A stretch of 64,000 bases of DNA from Verrucomicrobiia bacterium (lineage in GTDB: Bacteria; Verrucomicrobiota; Verrucomicrobiia; Limisphaerales; JAEYXS01). The position numbers were made by a program, and so were the translations under genes. Within the stretch, counting starts at the first letter, position 1. Every line of letters begins with the position of its first letter. Below the pieces are notes generated by a model. That model saw nothing but the letters and a program-made list of their open reading frames with translations, ran no database searches and was not told where the DNA came from. The DNA lies in the NCBI GenBank assembly GCA_036405135.1, contig DASWYF010000044.1, positions 1 to 64,000 of the forward strand, given 5' to 3'. Positions 17,419 to 25,872 of this stretch are shown one piece after another.

Positions 17419-19257
17419 TTAAGGTTGCAGCCCCAGTGATTTCGGATGGAGACCGGTGATCATCTCTTCGCGCAACACTTCACGAGGAAGCAAAGGAGAA
17501 AGATCTTCCAAAGGCGGTGAAACCAATGTCCCATCCTTTTGCACGGCAAGCGAAAGCTTGGGATGAAAATATTGTTCCGGATGCATGAAGACCTCGACGA
17601 TGCACGGGCCTTGATGCGCTTGAACCTCGGGCAATACCTTGTCGAAATCTTCCCACGTACGGATCTGCCATGCAGGAAAGCCGAACACAGCCGCCAGCTT
17701 GCTGAAATCAGGGCAGCTCACACCGGATTTGCGGTCCGTGCCGGAATAACGGCCTTTGAGGATCGCCTTCTGCGTGTGCTTGATCATCAGGTAACCGTCG
17801 TTGTTGAAGATGAACAGTTTGATGGGCAACTGATGATGCGCCATGGTCTGCAATTCCTGCAGGTTCATCATTATGCCGCCATCGCAGTTGAGGCACATGA
17901 CCTCACCGCGATTAAGTGCGAATGAAGCACCGATGGCACCGGGCAGGCCGAAGCCCATTTCGCCCAGACCTTGCGAAGTGAGCAACCGTTGCGGCGGCGT
18001 GATGGAAAGCGCCTGATGACCGCTGAGCAAGGCGGTGCCCATGTCCGTAACGATCACCTGGTCCGGTTTGAAGTGCGGACGCAGCTTGGCCATGAACGGA
18101 TAGGAATTGATGAAGCCTTCCTTGTCTTCGTGTTCTGGCCCGATCCAAGGGAACTTCCGGCAGGTGTTCTGGCATCTTTGCACCCATTGTGTCTGCTCGG
18201 TTGTAGGAGCAGGTGGGTTGCTGGCGAGAACGGTTCGGATGAAATCGCCCGCATCAGCGCACACGTTGTGATTAAAGCGGCTCGGATACTTCTTGAGTTC
18301 CGTAGGATCGATATCAACGACCGTGATGGTCGAAGCGTCGCGGGCAAATTCAGAGATCTCGTAACCTACCTGCAAAATCGCCATGCGTGTGCCGATCGCG
18401 AGCACGTAATCGCTGTTCTGCAGAATAAGGTTGGCCGCACGCTGGCCATAAGCACCAGCACGCCCGACGATCAATGGATGTTCCGAGGGCAGCAGGTCAA
18501 TGGCTGACCACGTGACCAACGCGGGAATGCCTAGCTGATCCACCATCTTGCGCACGTCTTCCACAGCATCTGCCATACGCACACCGACACCGAGCCAGAG
18601 CAGGGGACGTTTGGCGCTACGCAAAGCCGTGAGAGCCTTAGTCACTTCCTGTTGCAAGGCTGCTCCGGACAGTGTTGCCGGGGCTGACTTTTCTTCTGCT
18701 TCCGGTGTGAAGTGAGGGAGAGTATCCTCTTCCACCATGGCTCCCTGCACATTCATCGGAAAATCCACCCAACAAGGCCCAGGACGGCCAGTGGTGGCGT
18801 AGTGCCAGGCTTTCTCCAGTTCAAAAAGAACTTGTTGCGGGTCCATGACACGGCTCGCGTATTTGGTCATTTTGCTGACCGCGAACGGGCTGTCATAACC
18901 TTGGATGCCATACATGCGCAGATCATGATCCGGCGTGATATAACGGGCGTTTTCCTGACCGGAAAGGATCAGGCAGGGGATCGAGTCCGCCCAGGCAGAA
19001 AGCACGCCGGTGATGGCATTGCTGGAACCGGCACCTGCGGTCACAAGCGCGAAGGTGGGTTTGCCCGTGATTTTCCAATAAGTTTGCACCGCCATCGTGC
19101 AAGCCTGCTCATGATGGTTGCAGATCAGCTCGATGTTCGACTTGTTAAAGATGGAATCGAAAATGTGGGCATTGGCAGAGCCGATGATGCCGAAGGCATG
19201 AGTGATGCCTTTTTCATCAAAAAAACGGGCGATCAAATCGCTGACTTTAATTTTCAT
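17419..19257 (-). CDS. Thiamine diphosphate-dependent acetolactate-synthase-like enzyme, possible sugar-branch former
   Basis: 612 residues with the three-domain plan of TPP enzymes. Catalytic Glu is in ICNHHEQACTMA (E50), and the cofactor motif is NCDGGIMMNLQEL...FIFNNDGYLMI (residues about 435-470); canonical GDG is CDG here. The middle domain is TGRPGPCWVDFP. It resembles acetolactate synthase catalytic subunits, but no regulatory subunit or ilv gene is near. Lying between glycosyltransferase genes and CDP-3,6-dideoxyhexose genes, it may be like YerE, the TPP enzyme that adds a two-carbon acyl unit to CDP-4-keto-3,6-dideoxyglucose in yersiniose synthesis. That assignment is inference from context. 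Confidence 0.88.
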   Translation of the reverse strand: MKIKVSDLIARFFDEKGITHAFGIIGSANAHIFDSIFNKSNIELICNHHEQACTMAVQTYWKITGKPTFALVTAGAGSSNAITGVLSAWADSIPCLILSGQENARYITPDHDLRMYGIQGYDSPFAVSKMTKYASRVMDPQQVLFELEKAWHYATTGRPGPCWVDFPMNVQGAMVEEDTLPHFTPEAEEKSAPATLSGAALQQEVTKALTALRSAKRPLLWLGVGVRMADAVEDVRKMVDQLGIPALVTWSAIDLLPSEHPLIVGRAGAYGQRAANLILQNSDYVLAIGTRMAILQVGYEISEFARDASTITVVDIDPTELKKYPSRFNHNVCADAGDFIRTVLASNPPAPTTEQTQWVQRCQNTCRKFPWIGPEHEDKEGFINSYPFMAKLRPHFKPDQVIVTDMGTALLSGHQALSITPPQRLLTSQGLGEMGFGLPGAIGASFALNRGEVMCLNCDGGIMMNLQELQTMAHHQLPIKLFIFNNDGYLMIKHTQKAILKGRYSGTDRKSGVSCPDFSKLAAVFGFPAWQIRTWEDFDKVLPEVQAHQGPCIVEVFMHPEQYFHPKLSLAVQKDGTLVSPPLEDLSPLLPREVLREEMITGLHPKSLGLQP

Positions 19258-20309
19258 ATCGATTGGATGTGGCGATTCCAGGTGATCGTGCGCTGAATGG
19301 CGTCAGCCAAGGGCACCGTCACAGTCACGGAAAGTTCTTTCTTGGCGCGTTCGACTGAGGGAACCAGCCGCGTACGGTCATGGCCCGCCTGTCCCAAACG
19401 GGTGCGGATCTCGGGTGGAGGTGAGAAATGGCGGGTGATCAAGTGGGCGAGTGAACCGAGGTCGATAGGTTCAGGGCTGCCAACATTATACACCTGGCGC
19501 AGACGTCCTAGGGCCAGCGCGGATAAGACCCAGAAAGCAAAATCGCTGGCGTACATGATACTGCGAATGGTAGCGCCATCGCCCATGATGCGAATGGGGC
19601 CGCCATTGAAGCTGTCCCGCATGAAATCCGTGACCGCCCAGGGCAATTGCAATGATTGATAAGGGCCGACAAACGCGAACGGACGCAAGGTGACGATAGG
19701 CAACTTGCTTTCACTCAAAGCGCATTGTGCGGCCACTTCAGCAAAACGTTTCGATTCGGCGTAAGCGACGTTCACATCGTCGCAACGCAAGGCACCGCTG
19801 TAGGTTTCATCGATGCAAGGCATGTCCCAAGGCTGGGAACCGTAGACCAAGCCGGAACTGAGGATGACGATCTTCTCCAAGTCCTCCTGGAGATTGGCAG
19901 CGCGCAGCAAACGCATGAGGCCAAGACCATTGGTTTCTGCGACGGCATTTGGCTGGGACGCGAGCAGACGACGGTCTGTCAGGGCGGCGGCGTGGATGAT
20001 ATAACGGACATCGCGCGGCAGTTCGGTGAAGTGACGGATATCGCCCTCAGTCAGCTTGAGCCACGATTGTTGTCCCAGCTGCGGCCAGCGGCTGGCGAGT
20101 GATTTGGCATTCCGGCTGAAGGCCGTGACCTTGATGCCGAAACTGTGCTTCTCATTCAGCACGTTAATCAGTTCCAGCAACCATGTGCCCAGGAAACCGG
20201 TGCCGCCCGTGATGAAGATGTGCTGGTTGCGCAGAGCTTGCAGATTCTGCGTGCGGCCTTCGATCACCGCTTCCGCGTCAGCCCGGACTAATGCGATTGC
20301 TGGGTTCAT
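19254..20309 (-). CDS. NAD-dependent epimerase/dehydratase (SDR), paralogue of the 22231 gene
   Basis: 351 residues. After a 28-residue leader comes HIFITGGTGFLGTWLLEL, the Rossmann motif; catalytic residues are in YAESKRFAE, with LSSGLVYG for the Ser. The end shares IRIMGDGATIRSIMYASD and YNVGSPEPIDLGSLA with its paralogue in the same operon. In CDP-dideoxyhexose clusters such SDRs reduce a 4-keto group or a branch carbonyl (compare RfbJ, YerF). Its start codon... its stop overlaps the start of the TPP gene by ATGA, implying translational coupling. The exact substrate is not readable. Confidence 0.9.
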   Translation of the reverse strand: MNPAIALVRADAEAVIEGRTQNLQALRNQHIFITGGTGFLGTWLLELINVLNEKHSFGIKVTAFSRNAKSLASRWPQLGQQSWLKLTEGDIRHFTELPRDVRYIIHAAALTDRRLLASQPNAVAETNGLGLMRLLRAANLQEDLEKIVILSSGLVYGSQPWDMPCIDETYSGALRCDDVNVAYAESKRFAEVAAQCALSESKLPIVTLRPFAFVGPYQSLQLPWAVTDFMRDSFNGGPIRIMGDGATIRSIMYASDFAFWVLSALALGRLRQVYNVGSPEPIDLGSLAHLITRHFSPPPEIRTRLGQAGHDRTRLVPSVERAKKELSVTVTVPLADAIQRTITWNRHIQSI

Positions 20310-20312
20310 AGT

Positions 20313-21338
20313 TTACTTGGGCGCAATTTTCTTTTGGGCGAGTTCAGAGGCGACTTCCAGAATCAGATCTTCCTGGCCGCCGACCACTTTTCGCCGCCCT
20401 AATTCAAAGAAGACGTCACGTGGGTCGACACCTAATTGCGTGGCGGCGCGCTGAACAGGTTTCGCAAAGCCGGAGAACACGCCCGCCAAACCGCTGACGA
20501 TGGTGATGGCGTTAGAATCGGGCAAAGAGCCAGCGAAGAGCTTTGCGGCGATCTCGGCGGCGTCGAGGGCCTTGTAGAGGTCCAGACGTACGGGATAGTC
20601 CTGCTGCTTAAGCACCGCGGCGAGAAGCTCCAGCGGAGCATTACCTGCACCCGCGCCGAAGCCTTTGGCGGTGCCATCGATGATGCGTGCGCCTGCTTCT
20701 AGGGCCGCAAGTGAGTTGGCGATGGACAGGCCCAGATTGTCGTGCGCGTGGAAACCCACGGGCACTTCCAGTTTCTCGACGAGCAAACCAACTTTCTCGG
20801 TCACCGCAGTGGGGAAGTATGCTCCGGCGGAATCCATGAGCACGATGCCTTGAGCCCCATAGCTCTGCATTTTCTTGGCTTCTTCAAGCAGCACATCGGC
20901 TGTGACCATGTGGCTCATCATGAGCACGCCCCATGTCTCGCGACCGACGGAGCGGACGTAGCTGATGTGACGCTGGGTGATGTCCGCTTCCGTGCAATGA
21001 CAACCGATGCGGAACAAATCCACGCCGCAGTCCAAGGCATTGACGATCTCGCGCTTGATGGTGGCGAAACCGGGAATCACATGGACGCTGAGCTTGGTAT
21101 TGTTGAGGCACGCTTTGGCTGCACGAAGCATGTCGCCTTCGGGGACGAGGCTTTCGCCTACTTGCAATGAAGAAGCTCCGAGGCCGTTGCCGTGGCCGAC
21201 TTCGAGAAAGGAAAAACCGGCGGCTTCTGCGGCTGTCGCATAGGCGCGCACTTGCTCCAGCGTGATCTTGTGGCTGTAAGCATGGGAGCCATCACGCAGG
21301 GTGGCATCGCAGACTGTGATGTCGGGTTTGGCGGTCAT
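20313..21338 (-). CDS. 4-hydroxy-2-oxovalerate aldolase family enzyme (DmpG/HMGL-like)
   Basis: 341 residues, TIM-barrel. VCDATLRDGSHAYSHKITL matches the aldolase start with the metal-binding Asp and catalytic His; HCTEADITQRHISYVR, GVLMMSHM and VGFHAHDNLGLSIANS (metal-binding HxH) are characteristic, and GFGAGAGNAPLE is the conserved loop. The family reversibly splits 4-hydroxy-2-oxopentanoate into pyruvate and acetaldehyde and usually pairs with an acylating dehydrogenase, as here 3 bases upstream. No aromatic degradation gene is nearby, so a biosynthetic role in the operon is likely. Confidence 0.93.
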   Translation of the reverse strand: MTAKPDITVCDATLRDGSHAYSHKITLEQVRAYATAAEAAGFSFLEVGHGNGLGASSLQVGESLVPEGDMLRAAKACLNNTKLSVHVIPGFATIKREIVNALDCGVDLFRIGCHCTEADITQRHISYVRSVGRETWGVLMMSHMVTADVLLEEAKKMQSYGAQGIVLMDSAGAYFPTAVTEKVGLLVEKLEVPVGFHAHDNLGLSIANSLAALEAGARIIDGTAKGFGAGAGNAPLELLAAVLKQQDYPVRLDLYKALDAAEIAAKLFAGSLPDSNAITIVSGLAGVFSGFAKPVQRAATQLGVDPRDVFFELGRRKVVGGQEDLILEVASELAQKKIAPK

Positions 21339-21341
21339 GCG

Positions 21342-22211
21342 TCAGGAAAGTTTTCTTTGTGAGTACGCTTCGGCAAAAGCGATGGCAGCACAGTTGATGA
21401 TATCCAGATTGCCTGCGTATTTCGGAAGATAATCGCCCAAACCATCCACCCTGACCATCGTTATCAAACGGTTTCCTTCGATGATCGGGTCGAGGATCAG
21501 TTGGTAACCGGGGACGTATTGACGGATCAATGCCACCATTTCCGAAACCTTCTGGCGCGTAGCGGCCAAGTCAGGCTTGGATATTTTCGCCATCACCGTG
21601 GTCTGCATATGCACGCACGGGCTGGCGGGATTAAGATTTAAGATGGCCTTGGTGTGATTGCAGGAGGAGAACATCTGTATGCCCGATTCGGTGGTCATCA
21701 GATATTCGTCCAGATTGATACGGGTGGCTGGACCGGCACTCCGTGAGGCGATGCTGGAGACGGTCTCGATATATTCCACGCTCTGGTTCGCACTGGCGAT
21801 GGCGCAGGCGAGAGGGATCGAAGCCTGACCGCCACAGGTCACCATGTTCACATTCGGCTCGTTCAGACACTCGTTGAGATTCACGGCCGGAACGCACATG
21901 CGACCTACTTTGGCGGGAGTCAGATCGACGGCTACGATGCCTGCTTCCTGAAAGAGCGGTGCGTTTTTGTAATGATGTTCTGCGCTGGTGGCATCGAATA
22001 CCAAGGCGATCTCTTTTTTGAGATCGAGGATGCTGTCGATGCCTTTGGCAGAGACAGGAACGTTCAGCATGCTGGCCTTGGTCATGCCGGGAGAGGAGAG
22101 GTTGCGACCGGCGAAGACGCGACATTCCAGCAGGGGAGAGCGCAGCACCTTCAACAGCAGGTCCGTGCCGATATTGCCGGTTCCTAAGATCGCGATGGGC
22201 AGTTTGGCCAT
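21342..22211 (-). CDS. Acetaldehyde dehydrogenase (acylating), DmpF/MhpF-like
   Basis: 289 residues. N-terminal NAD fold IAILGTGNIGTDLLLKVL; catalytic Cys in VNMVTCGGQASIPLACA (about C127); ETVSSIASRSAGPATR is the conserved mid-region; and RVDGLGDYLPKYAGNLDIINCAA ends the protein. The family interconverts acetaldehyde and acetyl-CoA with NAD and CoA and forms a channelling complex with the aldolase encoded directly downstream. Working in reverse it would supply acetaldehyde for aldol addition. It is slightly shorter than the roughly 310-residue relatives. Confidence 0.94.
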   Translation of the reverse strand: MAKLPIAILGTGNIGTDLLLKVLRSPLLECRVFAGRNLSSPGMTKASMLNVPVSAKGIDSILDLKKEIALVFDATSAEHHYKNAPLFQEAGIVAVDLTPAKVGRMCVPAVNLNECLNEPNVNMVTCGGQASIPLACAIASANQSVEYIETVSSIASRSAGPATRINLDEYLMTTESGIQMFSSCNHTKAILNLNPASPCVHMQTTVMAKISKPDLAATRQKVSEMVALIRQYVPGYQLILDPIIEGNRLITMVRVDGLGDYLPKYAGNLDIINCAAIAFAEAYSQRKLS

Positions 22212-22230
22212 ACAGCTTGCTTGTTCAGCA

Positions 22231-23268
22231 TCAATTCCGTTTTATCCATGCCACAGTCCGTTGCAGCGCATCATCCAGACTTGTTTCCGCATTCAAATGT
22301 AGTTGTGACCGGGCTTTGCCAGTGGCGGGCACGTAACGCTCCGGCAAGCTGCCAGCCCGAGGCTGGCCGGCGATGACGACCGGTGAACCGGGAGAGAACT
22401 GGTTTTGTATCTTTCGCGCCAGTTCACCGATGGAGAGATCGTTTTCCGCACCTACATTATACGCTTGGAAAGCCTCGCCACGAAACAGGATGGTCCAAAG
22501 CCAAATGGCAAGATCCGCTGCGTAGAGGTAAGAGCGCATCGGCGTGCCATCACCGAGGATATGGATTTTTTCACCCGCCAACGCGTTTCTCAAGAAGTTG
22601 CCGATGGCGTAGTGAGAATCCAAGGGCAGGTAAGGACCCACGAAAGCGAAACAGCGGGCTACTTTGACTTCGAAGCCATATTGCCGCCCATGAAGCACGC
22701 TCAAGTGTTCGGACAGGCGTTTGCCTTCTCCATAGGCGGAGAGGGCGTTCATGGTGTCAGGAGCGCCGGTATAGCTTTCGGGAACGTGGGTGAGGTCTTT
22801 GGGTTGTGGTCCATAGACTGCCCCGGAACTGGTCAGGAGAAATTTTTTAGCACCTGCATGGCGGGCAAATTCCAAAGCCCGTTGCGTGCCATCCACAATC
22901 GTTTCCAACATCAGCAAAGGCTGTTCAGCATTCAGCTTGGCACTGGCTTCGGTGGCCGCGTGGATGACGTGGGAGAAATTTCCGGCGGGAAATTCAAAGT
23001 CCCGAATATCTCCCGTGACAAAAGAGATCGCCGGATGGTTCAGCAGATGCGGAGCTTTGGCAGCCAGTGCCTGCGGATTGCGACTGAGCACTACGGCATG
23101 GGCGTCGAGCTTCAGGGTGTCATTCGCCCACGCAAAACTTTCCAATAACCAGCAGCCAAAGAAGCCGGTTCCTCCGGTGATGAAAATACGCTGGCCACGC
23201 AGCTCCTCCCACAACCCTTGGGTGTGGTGCATTACATGATCCAGATCTTTGGCCAGCGGGTTGCTCAT
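22231..23268 (-). CDS. NAD-dependent epimerase/dehydratase (SDR), paralogue of the 19254 gene
   Basis: 345 residues. RIFITGGTGFFGCWLLESFAWAN is the cofactor loop, LLTSSGAVYGPQPK holds the catalytic Ser and SAYGEGKRLSEH the YxxxK. FVGPYLPLDSHYAIGNFLRNAL and ILGDGTPMRSYLYAADLA match the nearby paralogue, so an ancient duplication in the operon is likely. It follows RfbH with an ATGA overlap, which ties it to the CDP-dideoxyhexose steps. It may reduce C4 of the sugar or a carbonyl on a branch. Confidence 0.9.
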   Translation of the reverse strand: MSNPLAKDLDHVMHHTQGLWEELRGQRIFITGGTGFFGCWLLESFAWANDTLKLDAHAVVLSRNPQALAAKAPHLLNHPAISFVTGDIRDFEFPAGNFSHVIHAATEASAKLNAEQPLLMLETIVDGTQRALEFARHAGAKKFLLTSSGAVYGPQPKDLTHVPESYTGAPDTMNALSAYGEGKRLSEHLSVLHGRQYGFEVKVARCFAFVGPYLPLDSHYAIGNFLRNALAGEKIHILGDGTPMRSYLYAADLAIWLWTILFRGEAFQAYNVGAENDLSIGELARKIQNQFSPGSPVVIAGQPRAGSLPERYVPATGKARSQLHLNAETSLDDALQRTVAWIKRN

Positions 23269-24755
23269 TTACGGCTATGGCAGTAATCGCGAATGACTTT
23301 GACCATGTGATCCAGCATGGCCTTGGACAGGCCCGGGTAAGTGCCCAGGAAGATGGCTTGGTTCATGATCTGATCAGCACCGGGGAGTTCTCCGATGGTG
23401 CGGAAAGCACTGGGCCGGTCTTTCTTCAACTGCACGAAAACGGGCTGGCGAAGCAGATTGCCGCCAAAGAGCATGCGGTTGCCGATCTTTTGTGAATCGA
23501 GATGACGGCCTAATTCCGTGTGCGTGAAAGGCGCGCCGGGCTTGACGCGGATCATGAAGCCGAACCACGAGCAATCTGTGCGGCAGCCGGTGTTATCCCA
23601 AGTGAAACCTTGCGACGTCCAGCCGGTGGCGTGAGTAGGCAGCGAGAAATCGAAAAACTCTGACAAGTCCGCCAATCCAGCGCGGAGGTGTTCCCAATTC
23701 GTTTTGCGCGCCTCGACAAAGGCGGCGAGTTTCTTCAATTGCTGACGCCCGATGGCAGCCTGCGGGTCTAGCGGCTTCAAATTGTAGCCGAGGTGGCTGT
23801 AGATATATTTGTGGTCGTAGCCTTTGGGCAGTTCGCCGAGCTGCCAGTCGAAACGCTTGTTGCAGGTATTGTCTTTGCCGCTGGCGCACCAGCAGTCGCG
23901 ACCCCAATCACGAAAGCTCTCGGCATAAGTTTTCAGAGGAGGACGGGAGACGATGTTCACGGCGCCACCTTCACCCATGGTGAGGTGGTGCGGGGGATAA
24001 AAAGATTGTGTCGAGATGTCACCCCAAGTGCCGGTGTAGCGGGTGATGTGCGTGCCGTTTTCCGGGATGCCGGGAGAATTGCTGGTGATGCCGAGAGCTT
24101 TGGCGCGTTCGATCGGCATGGAGTAGGTGCAGCCGAGGGCATCGCAATTATCCTCGATCAACCACAGATCATGTTTGCGGCAGAATTCGAGGACGGCACC
24201 GAGATCAAAAGGATTGCCCAAGGTGTGGGCCATCATGACCGCTTTCGTTTTGCCGGGGCTGTAGGCGCGTTCCAACTGATCCACCTGCGCGTTGCCCGTA
24301 GCCGGATCGTTATCCATGAACACGGGGATGGCACCGTATTGGACGATAGGAGCGACGGTGGTCGGGAATCCTGCGGCTACGGTAATGACTTCATCACCGG
24401 GCAGGATACGCTTATGCGGCGGTAGCTTGTGGCTGGTTAGAGCAGAAAATGCTACCAGATTCGCTGAAGAACCGGAGTTGACGAGCAGCGAGTGTTTGAC
24501 GCCCAGATAAGAGGCGAGTTCTTTTTCAAAGGCTTCGCCTTCCGGTCCCAAGGTCAGCCAGAAATCCAACGTGCTGCCGACAGCGGCTTCCACTTCGTCT
24601 TCCGTGAAGACGCGGCCTGCGTAGGGGATGGTGGTTTTTCCGGGAGTGAACTCGTTGGCGTTTTCAGCGCCGGGACGGTTCGCGCGATGGACCATGGCGG
24701 AGTATTCGCGGGTGAGGCGTAATATCTCAGCTTTTAACTCAGCAGGGGTTGGCAT
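23265..24755 (-). CDS. rfbH: CDP-4-keto-6-deoxyglucose 3-dehydrase (E1, RfbH)
   Basis: 496 residues; the enterobacterial enzyme is about 437. It is an aminotransferase-fold enzyme using PMP and a [2Fe-2S] cluster to remove the C3 hydroxyl of CDP-4-keto-6-deoxyglucose. Key signs: SFYPPHHLTMGEGGAV has His where aminotransferases have Lys, as in RfbH; EDNCDALGC and RDWGRDCWCASGKDNTC give the cluster cysteines (CxC-x7-C). Extra length includes an N-terminal leader and an insert of about 28 residues (around 218-245) between CDALGC and TGTWGD. A reductase (E3/AscD) partner is not seen in the window. Confidence 0.95.
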   Translation of the reverse strand: MPTPAELKAEILRLTREYSAMVHRANRPGAENANEFTPGKTTIPYAGRVFTEDEVEAAVGSTLDFWLTLGPEGEAFEKELASYLGVKHSLLVNSGSSANLVAFSALTSHKLPPHKRILPGDEVITVAAGFPTTVAPIVQYGAIPVFMDNDPATGNAQVDQLERAYSPGKTKAVMMAHTLGNPFDLGAVLEFCRKHDLWLIEDNCDALGCTYSMPIERAKALGITSNSPGIPENGTHITRYTGTWGDISTQSFYPPHHLTMGEGGAVNIVSRPPLKTYAESFRDWGRDCWCASGKDNTCNKRFDWQLGELPKGYDHKYIYSHLGYNLKPLDPQAAIGRQQLKKLAAFVEARKTNWEHLRAGLADLSEFFDFSLPTHATGWTSQGFTWDNTGCRTDCSWFGFMIRVKPGAPFTHTELGRHLDSQKIGNRMLFGGNLLRQPVFVQLKKDRPSAFRTIGELPGADQIMNQAIFLGTYPGLSKAMLDHMVKVIRDYCHSRK

Positions 24756-24762
24756 GATGCGT

Positions 24763-25872
24763 TTAAGATTTGGCCCACTCGATCTGGCGCTCAGCGGCTT
24801 GCTGAGCGTAGTTTTGGATCTGGGCGAGAGTCAGTTCCCGGGCACTATTCGAGTTGTTAGATTCGGTGACGGTGCGATACCACTGGGCGGTACGGGCGAC
24901 GGTTTCAGAGAAGTTCCACACCGGTTGCCAGCCCAACAGGCCATGCGCCTTGTCCGTGGTCAGATGCAGCAACTTGGCTTCGTGCGCGGCTTTGGGATCG
25001 CTCTTGTCCGTCCAGGTGCCGGGCCAATGCTTCAACAATTCTTCCACCAGTGATTTAACATTCTGGTTGGAGCTGTTGGTGGGGCCGAAATTAAAAGCGG
25101 AAGAATAGTATGAACCGTCGAAGCGGCCCAACTGCGGATTCGCCAGCAATGCGCCGAGCCACAGGTAACCGCTCAAAGGTTCCAGCACATGTTGCCAGGG
25201 ACGCGTGGCCACTTTGTTGCGGACAGGGATGGCTTCACCCTTTTGCAGAGAACGGACGCAGTCAGGGATGATACGGTCCTTGGCCCAATCTCCACCACCG
25301 ATGACATTCCCCGCGCGCGCGCTGGCGATCTTCACCGGATGATTGACGAAGAAAGAACGACGCCAAGAACTGATGGCCAGTTCAGCAGCAGCTTTGCTGG
25401 AGCTGTAGGGATCGAATCCACCCAAGGCATCTTCTTCGCGATAGCCATGGACCCATTCACGATTCTCGTAGCATTTATCCGTGGTGATGAAGACGGCGGC
25501 ACAGGACTTGCCCAAGTGACGAAGCGATTCGAGCACATTGACAGTGCCCATCACATTCACTTCGTAGGTATCCACCGGGGCGTCATAGGAATAACGGACC
25601 AGTGGCTGTGCGGCTAAGTGGAACACGAAATCCGGCTGCGTTTCGAATATGGATTTCTTAACGGCAGCAGCATCGCGGATGTCGTTGATCTCGTTCTCCA
25701 ACCGGCCAGCGAGTTGCAGCTGATTGAAGAGGGCAGGGCCCGCGTCAGGCGCGAGGGAGTAGCCATGCACAATAGCACCCTGTGACAACAGCCATTCAGC
25801 CATCCAGGAACCTTTGAATCCTGTATGGCCGGAGAGCCAGACTTTTTTACCGTTATAGATGGAGCCGAACAT
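24763..25872 (-). CDS. rfbG: CDP-glucose 4,6-dehydratase
   Basis: 369 residues, extended SDR. KVWLSGHTGFKGSWMAEWLL is the hallmark Rossmann start of RfbG. FHLAAQPLVRYSYDAPVDTYEVNVMGTVN, ITTDKCYENREW and YSSSKAAAELA (YxxxK) complete the active site. It converts CDP-glucose to CDP-4-keto-6-deoxyglucose. ATG 25872 overlaps the stop of rfbF as ATGA, so translation is probably coupled; a TTG five codons earlier is unlikely. Confidence 0.96.
   Translation of the reverse strand: MFGSIYNGKKVWLSGHTGFKGSWMAEWLLSQGAIVHGYSLAPDAGPALFNQLQLAGRLENEINDIRDAAAVKKSIFETQPDFVFHLAAQPLVRYSYDAPVDTYEVNVMGTVNVLESLRHLGKSCAAVFITTDKCYENREWVHGYREEDALGGFDPYSSSKAAAELAISSWRRSFFVNHPVKIASARAGNVIGGGDWAKDRIIPDCVRSLQKGEAIPVRNKVATRPWQHVLEPLSGYLWLGALLANPQLGRFDGSYYSSAFNFGPTNSSNQNVKSLVEELLKHWPGTWTDKSDPKAAHEAKLLHLTTDKAHGLLGWQPVWNFSETVARTAQWYRTVTESNNSNSARELTLAQIQNYAQQAAERQIEWAKS

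Noticed and set aside
17419-19257. Acetolactate synthase for branched-chain amino acids (ilvB)
   Set aside because: No regulatory subunit or ilv gene accompanies it, and it lies between sugar-biosynthesis and glycosyltransferase genes; a sugar-modifying TPP enzyme fits better.
20313-22211. Aromatic meta-cleavage pathway
   Set aside because: Only the last two enzyme types are present, with no ring-cleavage, hydrolase or hydratase gene in the window.
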